Shown here piece by piece: positions 16,396-29,096 of a DNA stretch of 64,000 nucleotides (within the stretch, counting starts at the first letter, position 1; every line of letters starts with the position of its first letter). The notes under the pieces are model-generated. The model had not been told where the DNA came from and made no database searches. It worked only from the letters and a program-made list of their open reading frames with translations. The DNA comes from Photobacterium piscicola (lineage in GTDB: Bacteria > Pseudomonadota > Gammaproteobacteria > Enterobacterales > Vibrionaceae). The DNA is taken from the NCBI RefSeq assembly GCF_900166965.1, contig NZ_FUZI01000001.1, positions 1,240,001 through 1,304,000 of the forward strand, given 5' to 3'. A program made the translations under genes and the position numbers.

Positions 16396-18315
16396 ATGAG
16401 TGATTGGACAATTAATAATGCCCGTAATGTTTACAATACACCTTACTGGGGTCAAGGTTACTTTGATATAGCGCAAGACGGTTCTGTTATCGCCCGTCCC
16501 GATGTTAATAACCCAACCAATACTATTGGGCTATCACAACTTGCTGATGAATTAATTGCGGCAGGCGCGTCATTGCCAGTGTTAGTTCGTTTTCCCGACA
16601 TTCTTCATCATCGCGTTGACAGCCTCTGCGGTGTTTTTAATCAAGCCATTGAAAATTATGGCTATCAAGGTGATTACCTTGCGGTTTATCCAATCAAAGT
16701 TAACCAACAGCAAGAAGTGGTTAGCGAGATTTTAAAAAGCCAATATGCCAAACAACAACGTCAATTAGGTTTAGAAGCGGGCAGTAAGCCAGAGCTTATG
16801 GCTGTGCTTGCCATGGCACAAGAAGCAAGTTCGGTGATCGTGTGTAATGGCTACAAAGATAGAGAATACATTCGATTAGCTTTAATCGGTGAAAAGCTAG
16901 GTCACGAAGTTTATATCGTGCTAGAAAAGCTCTCTGAACTAAACATCATCTTACAAGAAGCAGCTGAGCTTGGTGTAACACCTCGCTTAGGTATTCGTGC
17001 TCGTCTTGCCTCTCAAGGTAAAGGCAAATGGCAAGCTAGCGGTGGTGAAAAATCTAAATTTGGTTTATCTGCATCACAAGTATTAACGGTTGTTGACGCT
17101 CTACGTCAACGTGACATGCTTAATTGCTTGCAGCTATTGCACTTTCATTTAGGCTCACAAATCGCCAATATCCGTGATGTACGCAATGGTGTTGGCGAAG
17201 CTGGTCGTGTTTATGCTGAACTTAAAAAATTAGGTGCTGGCATTTCTACCGTTGATGTGGGTGGCGGTTTAGCGGTTGATTATGAAGGAACACGTAGTCA
17301 AAGTAGCTGTTCAATGAACTACAGCATCAATGAATATGCAAACAATGTAGTCTATGTTTTAGGTGATATTTGTAAAGAATACAATATGCCTATGCCGCGT
17401 ATTATTTCCGAATCAGGCCGTAATCTAACCGCTCATCATGCGGTTTTAATTACCGATGTAGTGGGTATTGAAAGTTACAAAGTAGAATCGATCAATCCCC
17501 CCGCTGAGGATGCTCCGCATATTTTGCATAATATGTGGCGTTCTTGGAAAGAGCTAACCGAACATACCGATCACCGTTCATTGGTTGAGCTTTATCATGA
17601 TAACCAAAGTGATTTAGCTGAAGTTCACTCTCTCTTTGCCGTTGGCATGATCAGTTTTATTGATAGAGCATGGGCTGAACAAGTCAGTTTACGTTTATGT
17701 CATGAATTAGCTCAAACACTGTCAACCCAAAACCGTGCTCATCGACCACTGTTGGATGAATTACATGAACGTTTAGCAGATAAGTTTTTTGTAAACTTTT
17801 CTCTATTTCAATCATTACCAGATGCATGGGGCATTGAGCAAGTATTCCCTATTTTGCCATTAAGTAATTTGAATAAAGCCCCTGAACGCCGTGCCATTAT
17901 TCTTGATATCACCTGTGATTCCGATGGCACAATTGATCAATATGTTGAAAACCAAGGCATAGAAAGCACCCTACCCGTACCAACATGGAGTGATGAACAG
18001 CCTTACCGTATCGGTTTCTTTATGGTTGGCGCATATCAAGAAATTTTAGGCGATATGCATAATTTATTTGGGGACACCGATACTGCTGTTGTGCGTTGTA
18101 CTGCAGATGGTCACTATAATATTGAGAAAATAGATCGTGGCGATAATGTCGGTGATGTATTACGTTATGTACACTTAGATGCTAATGAATTCTTACGTCA
18201 ATATCAGCTAATGGCAGAGCAACATCTTGCTGAAAATGAACGTGAAGCAATTCTTAAAGAACTGGCCGATGGGCTTAAAGGATATACCTATCTAGAAGAT
18301 GTTCGCGCTATTTAA
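16396..18315 (+). CDS. speA: Biosynthetic arginine decarboxylase (SpeA)
   Basis: A 639-residue PLP enzyme of alanine-racemase fold. Lys101 in [12 protein letters not shown] is the expected PLP lysine; [11 protein letters not shown] and the C-terminal [12 protein letters not shown] (catalytic Cys) are intact. It turns arginine into agmatine plus CO2, the first step of the agmatine route to putrescine. AGGAAGAG stands upstream of the ATG. The speB gene follows, after a hairpin. The long leader (about 300 bases from the terminator at 16097) contains further inverted repeats such as CAGCCA...TGGCTG at 16326-16366. Confidence 0.95.
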   Translation: MSDWTINNARNVYNTPYWGQGYFDIAQDGSVIARPDVNNPTNTIGLSQLADELIAAGASLPVLVRFPDILHHRVDSLCGVFNQAIENYGYQGDYLAVYPIKVNQQQEVVSEILKSQYAKQQRQLGLEAGSKPELMAVLAMAQEASSVIVCNGYKDREYIRLALIGEKLGHEVYIVLEKLSELNIILQEAAELGVTPRLGIRARLASQGKGKWQASGGEKSKFGLSASQVLTVVDALRQRDMLNCLQLLHFHLGSQIANIRDVRNGVGEAGRVYAELKKLGAGISTVDVGGGLAVDYEGTRSQSSCSMNYSINEYANNVVYVLGDICKEYNMPMPRIISESGRNLTAHHAVLITDVVGIESYKVESINPPAEDAPHILHNMWRSWKELTEHTDHRSLVELYHDNQSDLAEVHSLFAVGMISFIDRAWAEQVSLRLCHELAQTLSTQNRAHRPLLDELHERLADKFFVNFSLFQSLPDAWGIEQVFPILPLSNLNKAPERRAIILDITCDSDGTIDQYVENQGIESTLPVPTWSDEQPYRIGFFMVGAYQEILGDMHNLFGDTDTAVVRCTADGHYNIEKIDRGDNVGDVLRYVHLDANEFLRQYQLMAEQHLAENEREAILKELADGLKGYTYLEDVRAI

Positions 18316-18347
18316 GACTAAAAACTTAGTCGCCCTATTTTAGAACA

Positions 18348-18380
18348 CCCTATTACTATAAAGGTAGTAATAGGGCTTTT
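18348..18380 (+). terminator. Hairpin/terminator between speA and speB
   Basis: CCCTATTACTA and TAGTAATAGGG form an 11-bp stem with a 6-base loop, followed by CTTTT. It probably reduces read-through into speB. Confidence 0.65.
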
Positions 18381-18418
18381 AGTGGGCCTTCCGCCCTATA
18401 TTGTTGTTGGAGAAAACC

Positions 18419-19336
18419 ATGGCAACACTCGCTAATTACCCAGATTATTCTTTATACGCCAACGCTTTTGGCTTTTTACGTCAACCATTAGATTTTTCGC
18501 CAATGTCCTCTGATGCTGACGTTATTATTACTGGTGTACCGTTTGATATGGCAACCACGGGTCGTTCTGGTAGTCGTATGGGACCGGGTGCAATACGCCA
18601 AATTTCAACCAACCTCGCATGGGAAGGTAAACGTTGGCCGTGGAATTTTAGCCTTTTAAAATCAATTAAAATTGCCGATTGTGGTGATTTAGTATTTGAT
18701 TGTGGTGATGCTGGTCAAATGTGTGAGCGCTTAGAAGCTCACGCAAGCGGCTTATTAGAACAAGGAAAAACACTGCTTACTTTTGGTGGTGATCATTTCA
18801 TTACTCTGCCGTTATTGCGTGCTCATGCTAAACACTTTGGCAAAATGGCATTAATTCACTTTGATGCCCATACCGATACTTACGATCAAGGCAGTAAATT
18901 TGATCATGGCACGATGTTCTATCATGCACCTAACGAAGGATTAATTGATCCGACACATTCGGTGCAAATTGGTATTCGTACCGAACACAGTGACAAACTA
19001 GGTTTTAATGTTATCTCAGCCGACACCGCCAACGATTGGAGTGTGGCGCAGATTGTTGAAGAGATAAAAGTGACCGTTGGTAATATGCCAGTTTACTTAA
19101 CGTTCGATATTGATTGCTTAGATCCGGCTTACGCACCAGGTACAGGTACGCCTGTTTGCGGTGGAATAACATCAGATAAAGCGCTAAAAATCATTCGTAG
19201 TTTACAAGGCATTAATTTGATTGGTATGGATGTGGTTGAAGTATCACCTGCATACGATCATGCCGATATTACAGCATTAGCAGCCGCAACTATTGCCACG
19301 GACTTATTGCATCTTTGGGCGACACAGAAACAATAA
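18419..19336 (+). CDS. speB: Agmatinase (SpeB)
   Basis: A 305-residue ureohydrolase. Manganese-site motifs are all present: [16 protein letters not shown] and [16 protein letters not shown]. It hydrolyses agmatine to putrescine and urea. I start it at the ATG at 18419 because GGAG is 6 bases upstream and the N-terminus ([21 protein letters not shown]) aligns with known SpeB; an in-frame TTG at 18401 would include the ribosome binding site. Confidence 0.94.
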   Translation: MATLANYPDYSLYANAFGFLRQPLDFSPMSSDADVIITGVPFDMATTGRSGSRMGPGAIRQISTNLAWEGKRWPWNFSLLKSIKIADCGDLVFDCGDAGQMCERLEAHASGLLEQGKTLLTFGGDHFITLPLLRAHAKHFGKMALIHFDAHTDTYDQGSKFDHGTMFYHAPNEGLIDPTHSVQIGIRTEHSDKLGFNVISADTANDWSVAQIVEEIKVTVGNMPVYLTFDIDCLDPAYAPGTGTPVCGGITSDKALKIIRSLQGINLIGMDVVEVSPAYDHADITALAAATIATDLLHLWATQKQ

Positions 19337-19382
19337 ATCATGCAATATGATAGTCACGTAATAGGGTAGCTACGTAATAACA

Positions 19383-19424
19383 TAAAAAAATGCCAGTATT
19401 TTGATGATTAAAAATACTGGCGTT
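19383..19424. terminator. Terminator between speB and dgkA (converging genes)
   Basis: GCCAGTATTTT / AAAATACTGGC stem, preceded by an A-run; usable in both directions. Confidence 0.7.
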
Positions 19425-19448
19425 AATTTATAACTCGATTAAGAGTGG

Positions 19449-19808
19449 CTATAAAAACAAAATACTGCCCCAAATAATAGCCACCAGCACTAACGCAACA
19501 AAGACCGCAGCCGAGCCAATATCTTTTGCTCGACCACTTAATTCATGACGTTCAGGCCCAATACGATCCACTACGGCTTCAATCGCTGAGTTAATCAATT
19601 CAGCAATAACAACAATAAATAACGAGCTAATCATCATTAATCGTTCAATTTTTGTTACTGGCATAAAAAATGAAATAACAGTCATCACAACTAATAAAAT
19701 ACTTTCTTGTCGAAAAGCCGCTTCATTAATCCATGCCGCCTTTAAACCTTGTATCGAATATCCCGTCGCATCAATGATACGTTTTAAGCCCGTAGCACCA
19801 GGTTTCAT
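19449..19808 (-). CDS. dgkA: Diacylglycerol kinase (DgkA)
   Basis: A 119-residue three-helix membrane protein. ELINSAIEAVVDRIG and the following HELSGRAKDIGSAAV carry the conserved Glu, Asn and Lys-Asp residues of prokaryotic DgkA. It phosphorylates diacylglycerol to phosphatidate. It lies 127 bp downstream of eptA on the same strand. EptA releases diacylglycerol when it transfers phosphoethanolamine, so the pairing makes metabolic sense. Confidence 0.94.
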   Translation of the reverse strand: MKPGATGLKRIIDATGYSIQGLKAAWINEAAFRQESILLVVMTVISFFMPVTKIERLMMISSLFIVVIAELINSAIEAVVDRIGPERHELSGRAKDIGSAAVFVALVLVAIIWGSILFL

Positions 19809-19935
19809 CGTTAACTCTCTTTATTTTTTATTATAAGTAAATAACTCACTTGCGGTAAATAATACCCTTTGAGCAATGAAATAAAAGCAAAAATAGTCTT
19901 ACTGCACTTTTTACTTATTATTTCGTCAAAAAGCC

Positions 19936-21543
19936 CTATTGCCGACACTGAGCAAATATATCTAATTTAGCATCGTAAACTTTTGTTTTAACATCCATCA
20001 TCCCCAATAATGAATGGAACAAGTTATCCTGTGAAAAACCACCAGCCGTTGCTTCACGTTGTAAACATTGACGATTTATATGCTGACTGTGTTGATAAGC
20101 AGGTGACAACCATAAAATTAATGGCACCGTCGTTTGTTCTTTTGGCGCAATGGAATACGGCAACCCATGTAAATAGACCCCATCTTCACCTAATGATTCA
20201 CCATGATCTGCCATATAAATCATGGCAGTATTGGCTTTACTGTCATCTTGTTTAAGTATATCAATCACACTGCTTAAAATATGATCGGTATATAAAATCG
20301 TATTATCGTAGGTATTTGTCACTTGCTTACGACTACACTCTTGCAAATTACTGGTATTACACGTTGGTTTAAATATTTTAAATTCAGGTGGATAACGGTC
20401 ATCATATGTTGGACCATGACTACCAATAATATGCAAAACAATAAATGTATCTTGTTTGGCATCATCAATTTGTGCCTGCAAATTTTTAAGTAAAACCGCA
20501 TCATAACAAGTACCATCATGGCAAAGCTTAGGATCAACATCTGCATTAATAACAACATGCTTCACCCTATCGCACACCCCTTTACAACCACTATCATTGT
20601 CTTTCCAAGACACATCAATACCTGCACGTTGTAAAATATCCATGGCGGTATCTTGATGACGTGCAGTGATAGCATCGTAATTGGCTTTATTCATCACAGA
20701 AAACATACAAGGTAATGATACTGCAGTTGCCGTACCACACGATTTTACATTTAAAAAACTAATAACATTACGTTGAGATAAACCTGGGTTAGTCTCTCTA
20801 GCATACCCATTTAATGAATAATTCATTGAACGAGAAGCCTCACCAACGACCATTACAACAACATTATGTTTATCACCTTGATGGGTATTTTGAGCATCTA
20901 ATCCAATCTGAGTAAATGGCATTTTAGCTTCAATGAGCTGGTATTTAGTGTAACGGAAAGTGGCTGAAATATAATTGGTTGGATTAATCAGCGCTTTAAT
21001 TTCAGAGTGGTTGCGTACTAATGACGCATAATCTTTATAATAACCCGCGGCAATAACAACAATAACTAATAACGAAATAATAATACTTAAACTACGAGCA
21101 ATTAATTCTTTTACTACAGAACGATAAATAACCTTAATTCGACATAATATAATTATAGGAAAAAGAGCAATAACAACAATCCATGCAAAACCAGCCATAG
21201 AAAAATAACTGTTCGCTTCGGCTGAGTTTGTTTCAAATACATTAACAATCATGCCATAGTCAAAATACGCCCCATAGTTGTACATGGCATATGTCGCTAA
21301 GCTTGAAAAGAAAATCATTATTACGAGTAATGGTCGTTGTATCCATGGCCATAATAATAGATTAAAAATAATGTTTAATGCTGCAATAATAAACAGTGGA
21401 ATGGTCGCAATAAAAACCACATCATTAGTGCTGCTTTTTAGAAATAATTCACTTAAATGTTTCCATAAAGCAATGTTTTGTATCGCAGCAAAAAAGACAG
21501 CAACGAGTAATATATATTTGATGCTGGTTAAACGAAATTTCAT
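19936..21543 (-). CDS. eptA: Lipid A phosphoethanolamine transferase (EptA)
   Basis: A 535-residue inner-membrane enzyme. Five N-terminal membrane helices (to about residue 170) are followed by a periplasmic sulfatase-like domain. MVVGEASRSMNYSLNGY gives the zinc ligand Glu235; KSCGTATAVSLPCMFS holds the nucleophilic Thr at about 273; ADHGESLGEDGVYLHGLPY gives the Asp/His zinc ligands. The paired cysteines of the periplasmic domain are present. It modifies lipid A with phosphoethanolamine, which lowers negative charge and affects cationic peptide sensitivity. Followed by dgkA. Confidence 0.92.
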   Translation of the reverse strand: MKFRLTSIKYILLVAVFFAAIQNIALWKHLSELFLKSSTNDVVFIATIPLFIIAALNIIFNLLLWPWIQRPLLVIMIFFSSLATYAMYNYGAYFDYGMIVNVFETNSAEANSYFSMAGFAWIVVIALFPIIILCRIKVIYRSVVKELIARSLSIIISLLVIVVIAAGYYKDYASLVRNHSEIKALINPTNYISATFRYTKYQLIEAKMPFTQIGLDAQNTHQGDKHNVVVMVVGEASRSMNYSLNGYARETNPGLSQRNVISFLNVKSCGTATAVSLPCMFSVMNKANYDAITARHQDTAMDILQRAGIDVSWKDNDSGCKGVCDRVKHVVINADVDPKLCHDGTCYDAVLLKNLQAQIDDAKQDTFIVLHIIGSHGPTYDDRYPPEFKIFKPTCNTSNLQECSRKQVTNTYDNTILYTDHILSSVIDILKQDDSKANTAMIYMADHGESLGEDGVYLHGLPYSIAPKEQTTVPLILWLSPAYQHSQHINRQCLQREATAGGFSQDNLFHSLLGMMDVKTKVYDAKLDIFAQCRQ

Positions 21544-21804
21544 TATGGAGTATTCCTAATATTTCATAACGATCACATAAACTACCAGCACATTTGTGGT
21601 GAAAAACCGCTGGTAAGCATAAAGCCAACCGTGGCTATCATTGTTCCATTTAAGAGCGATGATTATGCCTATAAAGATAACTAATAGACATGCATCTAAA
21701 CAATATGGTTTGAAGCATTAATGAAAACATAGATTGATATAATAGTAGCTCATTTTTTTATATTTATGAAAACTGTTACACTAAAAGCAGTAAAGGAGAA
21801 TACT

Positions 21805-22212
21805 GTGAATACACCTCAACCTATTGATAAACTTGCTTGGCTTCATATTGACCAACGAAAATTACTGGCTGTACGTTCATATGGAAAAGCACTCTATTAT
21901 ATTCCTGGCGGAAAACGTGATCCTGGTGAAACGGATGCTCAAGCATTAATACGAGAGATACAAGAAGAGCTATCCGTTGATCTCGTGCCAGAATCGCTAT
22001 GTTATGCCAATAGCTTCCAAGCGCAAGCCCACGGTAAAGCACAAGGTATAATGGTTAACATGACTTGCTACTATGCTGAATATAACGGCGATCTATTACC
22101 AGCCTCTGAAATTGAAGAAATTCGATGGATCAATACTAATAATACCGACATTAGTTCAAGTGCAACATTAATGATCCTCGCATATTTGAAAGCACAAGAT
22201 TTAATCGATTAA
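21805..22212 (+). CDS. Nudix hydrolase
   Basis: A small Nudix protein. The Nudix box GGKRDPGETDAQALIREIQEEL fits G-x5-E-x7-R-E-x2-E-E and is intact. I prefer the GTG start at 21805 (135 residues) because AAGGAG stands 6 bases upstream, over an ATG at 21766 that has no ribosome binding site. Substrate unknown; no functional link to its neighbours. Confidence 0.85.
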   Translation: MNTPQPIDKLAWLHIDQRKLLAVRSYGKALYYIPGGKRDPGETDAQALIREIQEELSVDLVPESLCYANSFQAQAHGKAQGIMVNMTCYYAEYNGDLLPASEIEEIRWINTNNTDISSSATLMILAYLKAQDLID

Positions 22213-22254
22213 TATCCGCCAAATTCCGCTATTGGTCATGATGAAATCATCTAT

Positions 22255-22300
22255 ATAAAAAACGCCAATACACTGACATGTATTGGCGTAATTTAAAGGG
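22255..22300. terminator. Bidirectional terminator between Nudix and GH63 genes
   Basis: ACGCCAATACA / TGTATTGGCGT, 11-bp perfect stem, 6-base loop, A-run before and T/A-rich after. Confidence 0.75.
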
Positions 22301-22364
22301 GTACAAGGGGAAAAGTACCCTGCTTCTACTCAATAAAGCTTGTATTCAGTAAAGCTTAGTTGCT

Positions 22365-24995
<2,631 letters not shown>

Positions 24996-25587
24996 TTAAA
25001 ATCCCCCGAGATTTAATGATGAGCTGCATCTTATAATTATTCGTACAGCTATTTTTTTATGGGCAGAATACAACCCGTACTCTGCAATTGCGGTGGATAA
25101 TAAAGGTAAAAAAAACAACTAAAATTGAGGTAAATCACGTTTATTATTTTACTAAAATAGAGCACAAAAAAATGACAGAAACATTTTGTAACACTTTTTA
25201 TTAAAAAAAGAGCTTATATAGGAAGGAATATCACACTATAAAAACAAGACCTAAAAGGAATAAAAAATTCAATTATTAATAAGCTTATAAAATAAGCGTG
25301 AGGCTATTATTTATCCTGAAAATCATGTGATGCTGATACAAAAAATCAGTTCAATAAAGAAGATGAATGCGATCCTCTATCCAAAAAAATAATAACACCC
25401 CCCAAAAGCACTTTATGTAACTTTTGTAACCATTTTTAGTAAATAACGTAACAGTTAAACAATCATTTTTTTAATGAAAATGTGAAGTTCATCACTGGCA
25501 AAAATGATCACCAACGTACAACTATTACGTTTATTTTATATATTAGTTATCTCTGTGACCGTTTTTATTGAAATACATGCTATATAA
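24996..25587. promoter_or_regulatory. Long AT-rich upstream region of the GH63 gene with a CRP-like site
   Basis: No gene. TGTGA-AGTTCA-TCACT at 25481-25496 matches the CRP consensus with one mismatch. The hexamer TGTAAC/TTGTAAC recurs (near 25187, 25413 and 25424), with a variant CGTAAC near 25447, suggesting a second regulator. The site lies about 490 bp from the GH63 start, so a long leader or distal control would be needed. Confidence 0.4.
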
Positions 25588-25628
25588 AAAATAAAAGCCG
25601 AGTATTTTACTAATACTCGGCTTTAAGA
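25588..25628 (-). terminator. Terminator of the HEAT/TPR gene
   Basis: AAAGCCGAGTATT / AATACTCGGCTTT, perfect 13-bp arms with a short loop; T-run on the minus strand. Located 50 bp after the stop of the leftward gene. Confidence 0.8.
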
Positions 25629-25678
25629 TAAAAACATAATGATGTCTATCTATTTAGTAAATTTCATTGATATCAACA

Positions 25679-26683
25679 TCATAAATTACGACGTTTGTTT
25701 AGTTCTTCAATTACTGACCTCGGTGCTACTTTTGCTAGCTCCACGATACATGCATTCGCTTTTTCATTACCATGTCTAATATAAATATCACACAAAGCAT
25801 ACAGTTGTTCTGGTGCACCAGAAATCAAATAGGCTTTTTCAAATGATGCTATCGCTACAGTTACATCAATATCTTGATGTAACACACCATTAAGATACCA
25901 ATAATAGCTATTATTATTCGCCAACGAAGTGGCTATTGTCATTGATTCAGCCGCTGATTTTTTTTGCTTTAAACGCACTTGAGTCAATGCTTTTGCATAA
26001 TATAGACTCGCATCTTTTGATAATTGCTTAGTGGCTTTATTTAAAACAACCAAAGCCTCTTCATCTTGATCTTGAGCACGATAATTATCAGATAAATTCA
26101 GCCAAATTTGGCTATTTTGCGGATCACGTATGACTAATTGTTGATAAATAACGTCTGCTTTTTTCCAGTCACCATGCCAACGATAGGCATCAGCCATTAA
26201 CAACTGCTGCTCCGGTTGATGCTGCAAATACGCGACAAGATTCTGATATGGCGCTTCCATTTTATGTTTCTGATCGGTACTCATCGCCGAGTAATTACGT
26301 AACAAATTTACCGTAGCAGCCCGACGAACACTTAACTCTGGATCATTTAAAAGTGGTGCAAGCAGACGCCACCGATGTTCAAATTTATATAAGTTTGCCC
26401 CTGTAATTGCGGCTTGACGAAGAACAGGGCTCGGTTCTTTCAAAGCACGAGCAACAGCAACTAAACTGTTTTGATTAGGATATTGAGCTAATTGACGCAG
26501 TGCTTCGGCGCGTTTTTCAATCGTTTCATTTTTATTTTGAGCAATATATGCAAGTTGTTGTTCTATTGGCATATTCTGAACTTGATTTGCAGCTGTCGCA
26601 TCGATGGCAGCATAGGACGGAATAGAAAAGCTCAACACTCCCATTAATCCTATCACTGCATATTTTTTTATCGTATTAGTCAC
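25679..26683 (-). CDS. Exported HEAT-repeat and TPR protein, paralog of the cytochrome C-terminal half
   Basis: About 334 residues. A signal peptide (ending SYA-AIDA) is followed by HEAT-like helices (residues about 45-135, LRQAAITGANLYKFEHRWRL) and TPR units (about 150-320, YQQLVIRDPQNSQIWLNLSDNYRAQ). The order and local wording match the last 300 residues of the octaheme cytochrome encoded at 36731: HRWRLLAPLLNDPELSVRRAA here versus DRWQILSPLLTDKVLGVRTEA there, and closely similar ends (APRSVIEELNKR versus APKNVIDALKKR). No CxxCH is present. I use the GTG at 26683 with GGAG 8 bases upstream. Next to anSME on the same strand, 57 bp apart. Probably a periplasmic scaffold. Confidence 0.72.
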   Translation of the reverse strand: MTNTIKKYAVIGLMGVLSFSIPSYAAIDATAANQVQNMPIEQQLAYIAQNKNETIEKRAEALRQLAQYPNQNSLVAVARALKEPSPVLRQAAITGANLYKFEHRWRLLAPLLNDPELSVRRAATVNLLRNYSAMSTDQKHKMEAPYQNLVAYLQHQPEQQLLMADAYRWHGDWKKADVIYQQLVIRDPQNSQIWLNLSDNYRAQDQDEEALVVLNKATKQLSKDASLYYAKALTQVRLKQKKSAAESMTIATSLANNNSYYWYLNGVLHQDIDVTVAIASFEKAYLISGAPEQLYALCDIYIRHGNEKANACIVELAKVAPRSVIEELNKRRNL

Positions 26684-26740
26684 TGATAACACTCCATACT
26701 ATAACCGTCTTGATCTACCGCTATTAAGCAGAGAAAAATA

Positions 26741-28060
26741 TTAAAATTTAGTATGATAAACAGCCGCACGTTGTGCTTGTAATCGCTTGGCATCACTGTA
26801 TTTACCTTGCTGCACCGAATGTCCTAACATATTCAATATATAAGCAATTGATTTATCTGCATGAGCAAAGAATTTTTGCCAACCCGCACATAAATAATTT
26901 AACCCCGGCTCACCGCCTTTGGTCTTTATGAATCGATTTTTAGGACACTCACCATGACAAGCAAACTTATACTCACACTGTTGGCACTGTGTTGTCAGCG
27001 TTTTCGCTTTTGCAAACCCAAATTGTTGTTGCTTACGGCTATAAGCCAATTCATCTAATTTCTGATGGTGAATATTGCCAATTTTATATTCAGGATAAAC
27101 GTAGTGATCACAAGAGAACACATCACCATTGTGTTCCATTGCCAAACCTTTGCCACAAATTTCACCTAGCGTACACAATGGGTTTTTTCTCCCCATCCAT
27201 GTCTCCACACTAGCTTCAAAATATTGAACAAACACTTTACCTACATCGTTCTTCGTCCATTCATCAAACACAGCAATTAAAAAATCACCCCATGCTTGAT
27301 CTGACACGCACCAAGGTTCCATTATTGATTGCTTATTACCGGGTATTAAACGTTTATCACCTTGACACAATTGAGCACTAGTCTGTTCCGTTTGAGGCGC
27401 AACAGTTCGAAAACTTTTTTGTTCAACAATTGGAATAAACTGCATTTGAGGTGATTTAACCACATCGCGTAAGAAACGGTACACGTCAAGAGGGTTGCGG
27501 CTCGTGAGATTATTAACACACGTTAATGTGGCAAATTTCACACCATATTGATGCAATAAATCTACCGCTTTCATCACTTGCTTAAATGTGCCACGACCAG
27601 CTTTATTGGTACGATACACATTATGTAATAACTCAGGACCATCAATACTCAGTCCGACCAAGAAATTATTTTCCACCAAAAACTCACACCATTGTGGGGT
27701 TAATAATGTGCCATTGGTTTGAAGGTCATTGGAAATAATAACGCCTTCAGGTTGATATTTTTGCTGTAATACCACAATCTTTTTAAAATAATCCAAACCT
27801 AGCAATGTCGGCTCACCACCTTGCCATGAAAAAATAATTTCAGGGGTGTTTTGACCTTCAATATACTGCTGAATATAGGTTTCTAGCGTGGCATCATCCA
27901 TTTGTGGAGAACACCCTTTTTTGTAGTCAAGTAAGTCTTCTTTGCTCAGATAATAACAGTAAGTACAATCAATATTACACACAGCCCCAATGGGTTTGGC
28001 CATAACATGTAATCGCTTCGAGGCTTTACCTTTGTACTGAGGACCTTGAGTAATAATCAT
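26741..28060 (-). CDS. Anaerobic sulfatase-maturating enzyme (anSME), radical SAM/SPASM
   Basis: A 439-residue radical SAM protein. The cluster motif is CNIDCTYC (Cys28, 32, 35), followed by FSWQGGEPTLLGLDYF. The C-terminal SPASM region has CTLGEICGKG, CDHYVYPEY, CQQCEYKFACHGECPKNRF and a final Cys, enough for two auxiliary clusters. The family oxidises Cys or Ser of the sulfatase C/S-x-P/A-x-R motif to formylglycine in the cytoplasm, without oxygen. Three sulfatases in this window carry Cys-type motifs and are likely clients. AGGA precedes the ATG. Confidence 0.92.
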   Translation of the reverse strand: MIITQGPQYKGKASKRLHVMAKPIGAVCNIDCTYCYYLSKEDLLDYKKGCSPQMDDATLETYIQQYIEGQNTPEIIFSWQGGEPTLLGLDYFKKIVVLQQKYQPEGVIISNDLQTNGTLLTPQWCEFLVENNFLVGLSIDGPELLHNVYRTNKAGRGTFKQVMKAVDLLHQYGVKFATLTCVNNLTSRNPLDVYRFLRDVVKSPQMQFIPIVEQKSFRTVAPQTEQTSAQLCQGDKRLIPGNKQSIMEPWCVSDQAWGDFLIAVFDEWTKNDVGKVFVQYFEASVETWMGRKNPLCTLGEICGKGLAMEHNGDVFSCDHYVYPEYKIGNIHHQKLDELAYSRKQQQFGFAKAKTLTTQCQQCEYKFACHGECPKNRFIKTKGGEPGLNYLCAGWQKFFAHADKSIAYILNMLGHSVQQGKYSDAKRLQAQRAAVYHTKF

Positions 28061-28249
28061 TCTAATTCCTATTTTATAACAAATTTAATAATACAAACTC
28101 GTCTAATATTTTTATCAATTTAAATAACAAAACAAGTTCTAACATCATAATAAACAAAAAGAACATACAAATTAGTTATATGTATTATTCCAATTTAGAA
28201 AGTTCTTTCACTGTATGATAAATGGTCAATCATTACTGTTGAGAACATC

Positions 28250-29047
28250 ATGTTTAGCACTTCTTTTTTGCCCACTATCAAAATATCATTAATGACAATG
28301 TTACTAAGCTCACAGCTAATAGGTTGTGCTGAAGCGCCACCGCACCCAATTGCTCAAGCGATAGATCACAATATGGTTTATGTCAGTGGCGGTAGCTTTT
28401 TAATGGGATCAGATTCAAACCAAGCTAAAAAATCAGAAAAGCCGACGCATGCTGTTACTCTCAATGATTTCTATATTGCTAAGTTTGAAGTCACCCAACA
28501 ATTATTTGAATCGATCATGGGGTCGTCTTTAAGCTATTTCCAATCCCCCAATATTCCGGTGAACAATTTAAGTTGGCAACAAGCTAATTATTTCATTAAA
28601 AAACTCAACCAAATCACAGGTGAAACATACCGATTACCAACGGAAGCTGAATGGGAATATGCCGCGCGAGGGGGTCAATTAAGCCGAGGTTATATTTACA
28701 GTGGATCTAATAATATTGAAGATGTGGCGTGGTATTCAAAAAATGCAAAAAATAAGGCTCATCAAGTTGGAATGAAACAGCCCAATGAACTAGGGTTATA
28801 CGACATGACAGGCAATGTCGGAGAATTTGTAAGTGATGCTTATGATGATAATTTTTATCGTTATTCTCCACAAACTAACCCAACAAATTCGCGTCAAGAA
28901 GCCAGTGGGTTAGCCCATAAATCAGTCCGTGGTAGTAGTTTTTCTTATGACGCTAAAGAATCTCAAAACTACCGGCGTGATTTTGCTAGCCAATCTATTA
29001 TCATGTCAGATATAGGGCTGCGCTTAGTAAAAGACGTAAAAAAATAA
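28250..29047 (+). CDS. FGE-sulfatase (SUMF1)-like lipoprotein lacking the catalytic cysteines
   Basis: A 265-residue protein with a lipoprotein signal (LIGC, Cys26). The mature part is one formylglycine-generating-enzyme fold: MVYVSGGSFLMGSD, FEVTQQLFESIMG, YRLPTEAEWEYAARGG, ELGLYDMTGNVGEFVSD and VRGSSFSYD...YRRDF...GLRLV. True aerobic FGEs hold two copper-binding cysteines in the C-terminal block; here that block reads SSFSYDAKESQNYRR, and the mature protein has no cysteine at all. So it cannot use the known FGE chemistry. It is divergent from the anSME gene and probably acts as a binding or structural protein at the membrane. Converges on the LysR gene. Confidence 0.82.
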   Translation: MFSTSFLPTIKISLMTMLLSSQLIGCAEAPPHPIAQAIDHNMVYVSGGSFLMGSDSNQAKKSEKPTHAVTLNDFYIAKFEVTQQLFESIMGSSLSYFQSPNIPVNNLSWQQANYFIKKLNQITGETYRLPTEAEWEYAARGGQLSRGYIYSGSNNIEDVAWYSKNAKNKAHQVGMKQPNELGLYDMTGNVGEFVSDAYDDNFYRYSPQTNPTNSRQEASGLAHKSVRGSSFSYDAKESQNYRRDFASQSIIMSDIGLRLVKDVKK

Positions 29048-29057
29048 TGATAAATAG

Positions 29058-29096
29058 CACAGCAGCATTATTCAGTTAATGCTGCTTTTTTTATTT
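29058..29096. terminator. Terminator between FGE-like gene and LysR gene
   Basis: AGCAGCATTA / TAATGCTGCT, 10-bp stem with 6-base loop and following T-run. It overlaps the last codons of the leftward LysR gene. Confidence 0.7.

Noticed and set aside
28250-29047. Functional aerobic formylglycine-generating enzyme
   Set aside because: The mature protein has no cysteine, so the copper-binding pair is missing, and it carries a lipoprotein signal.
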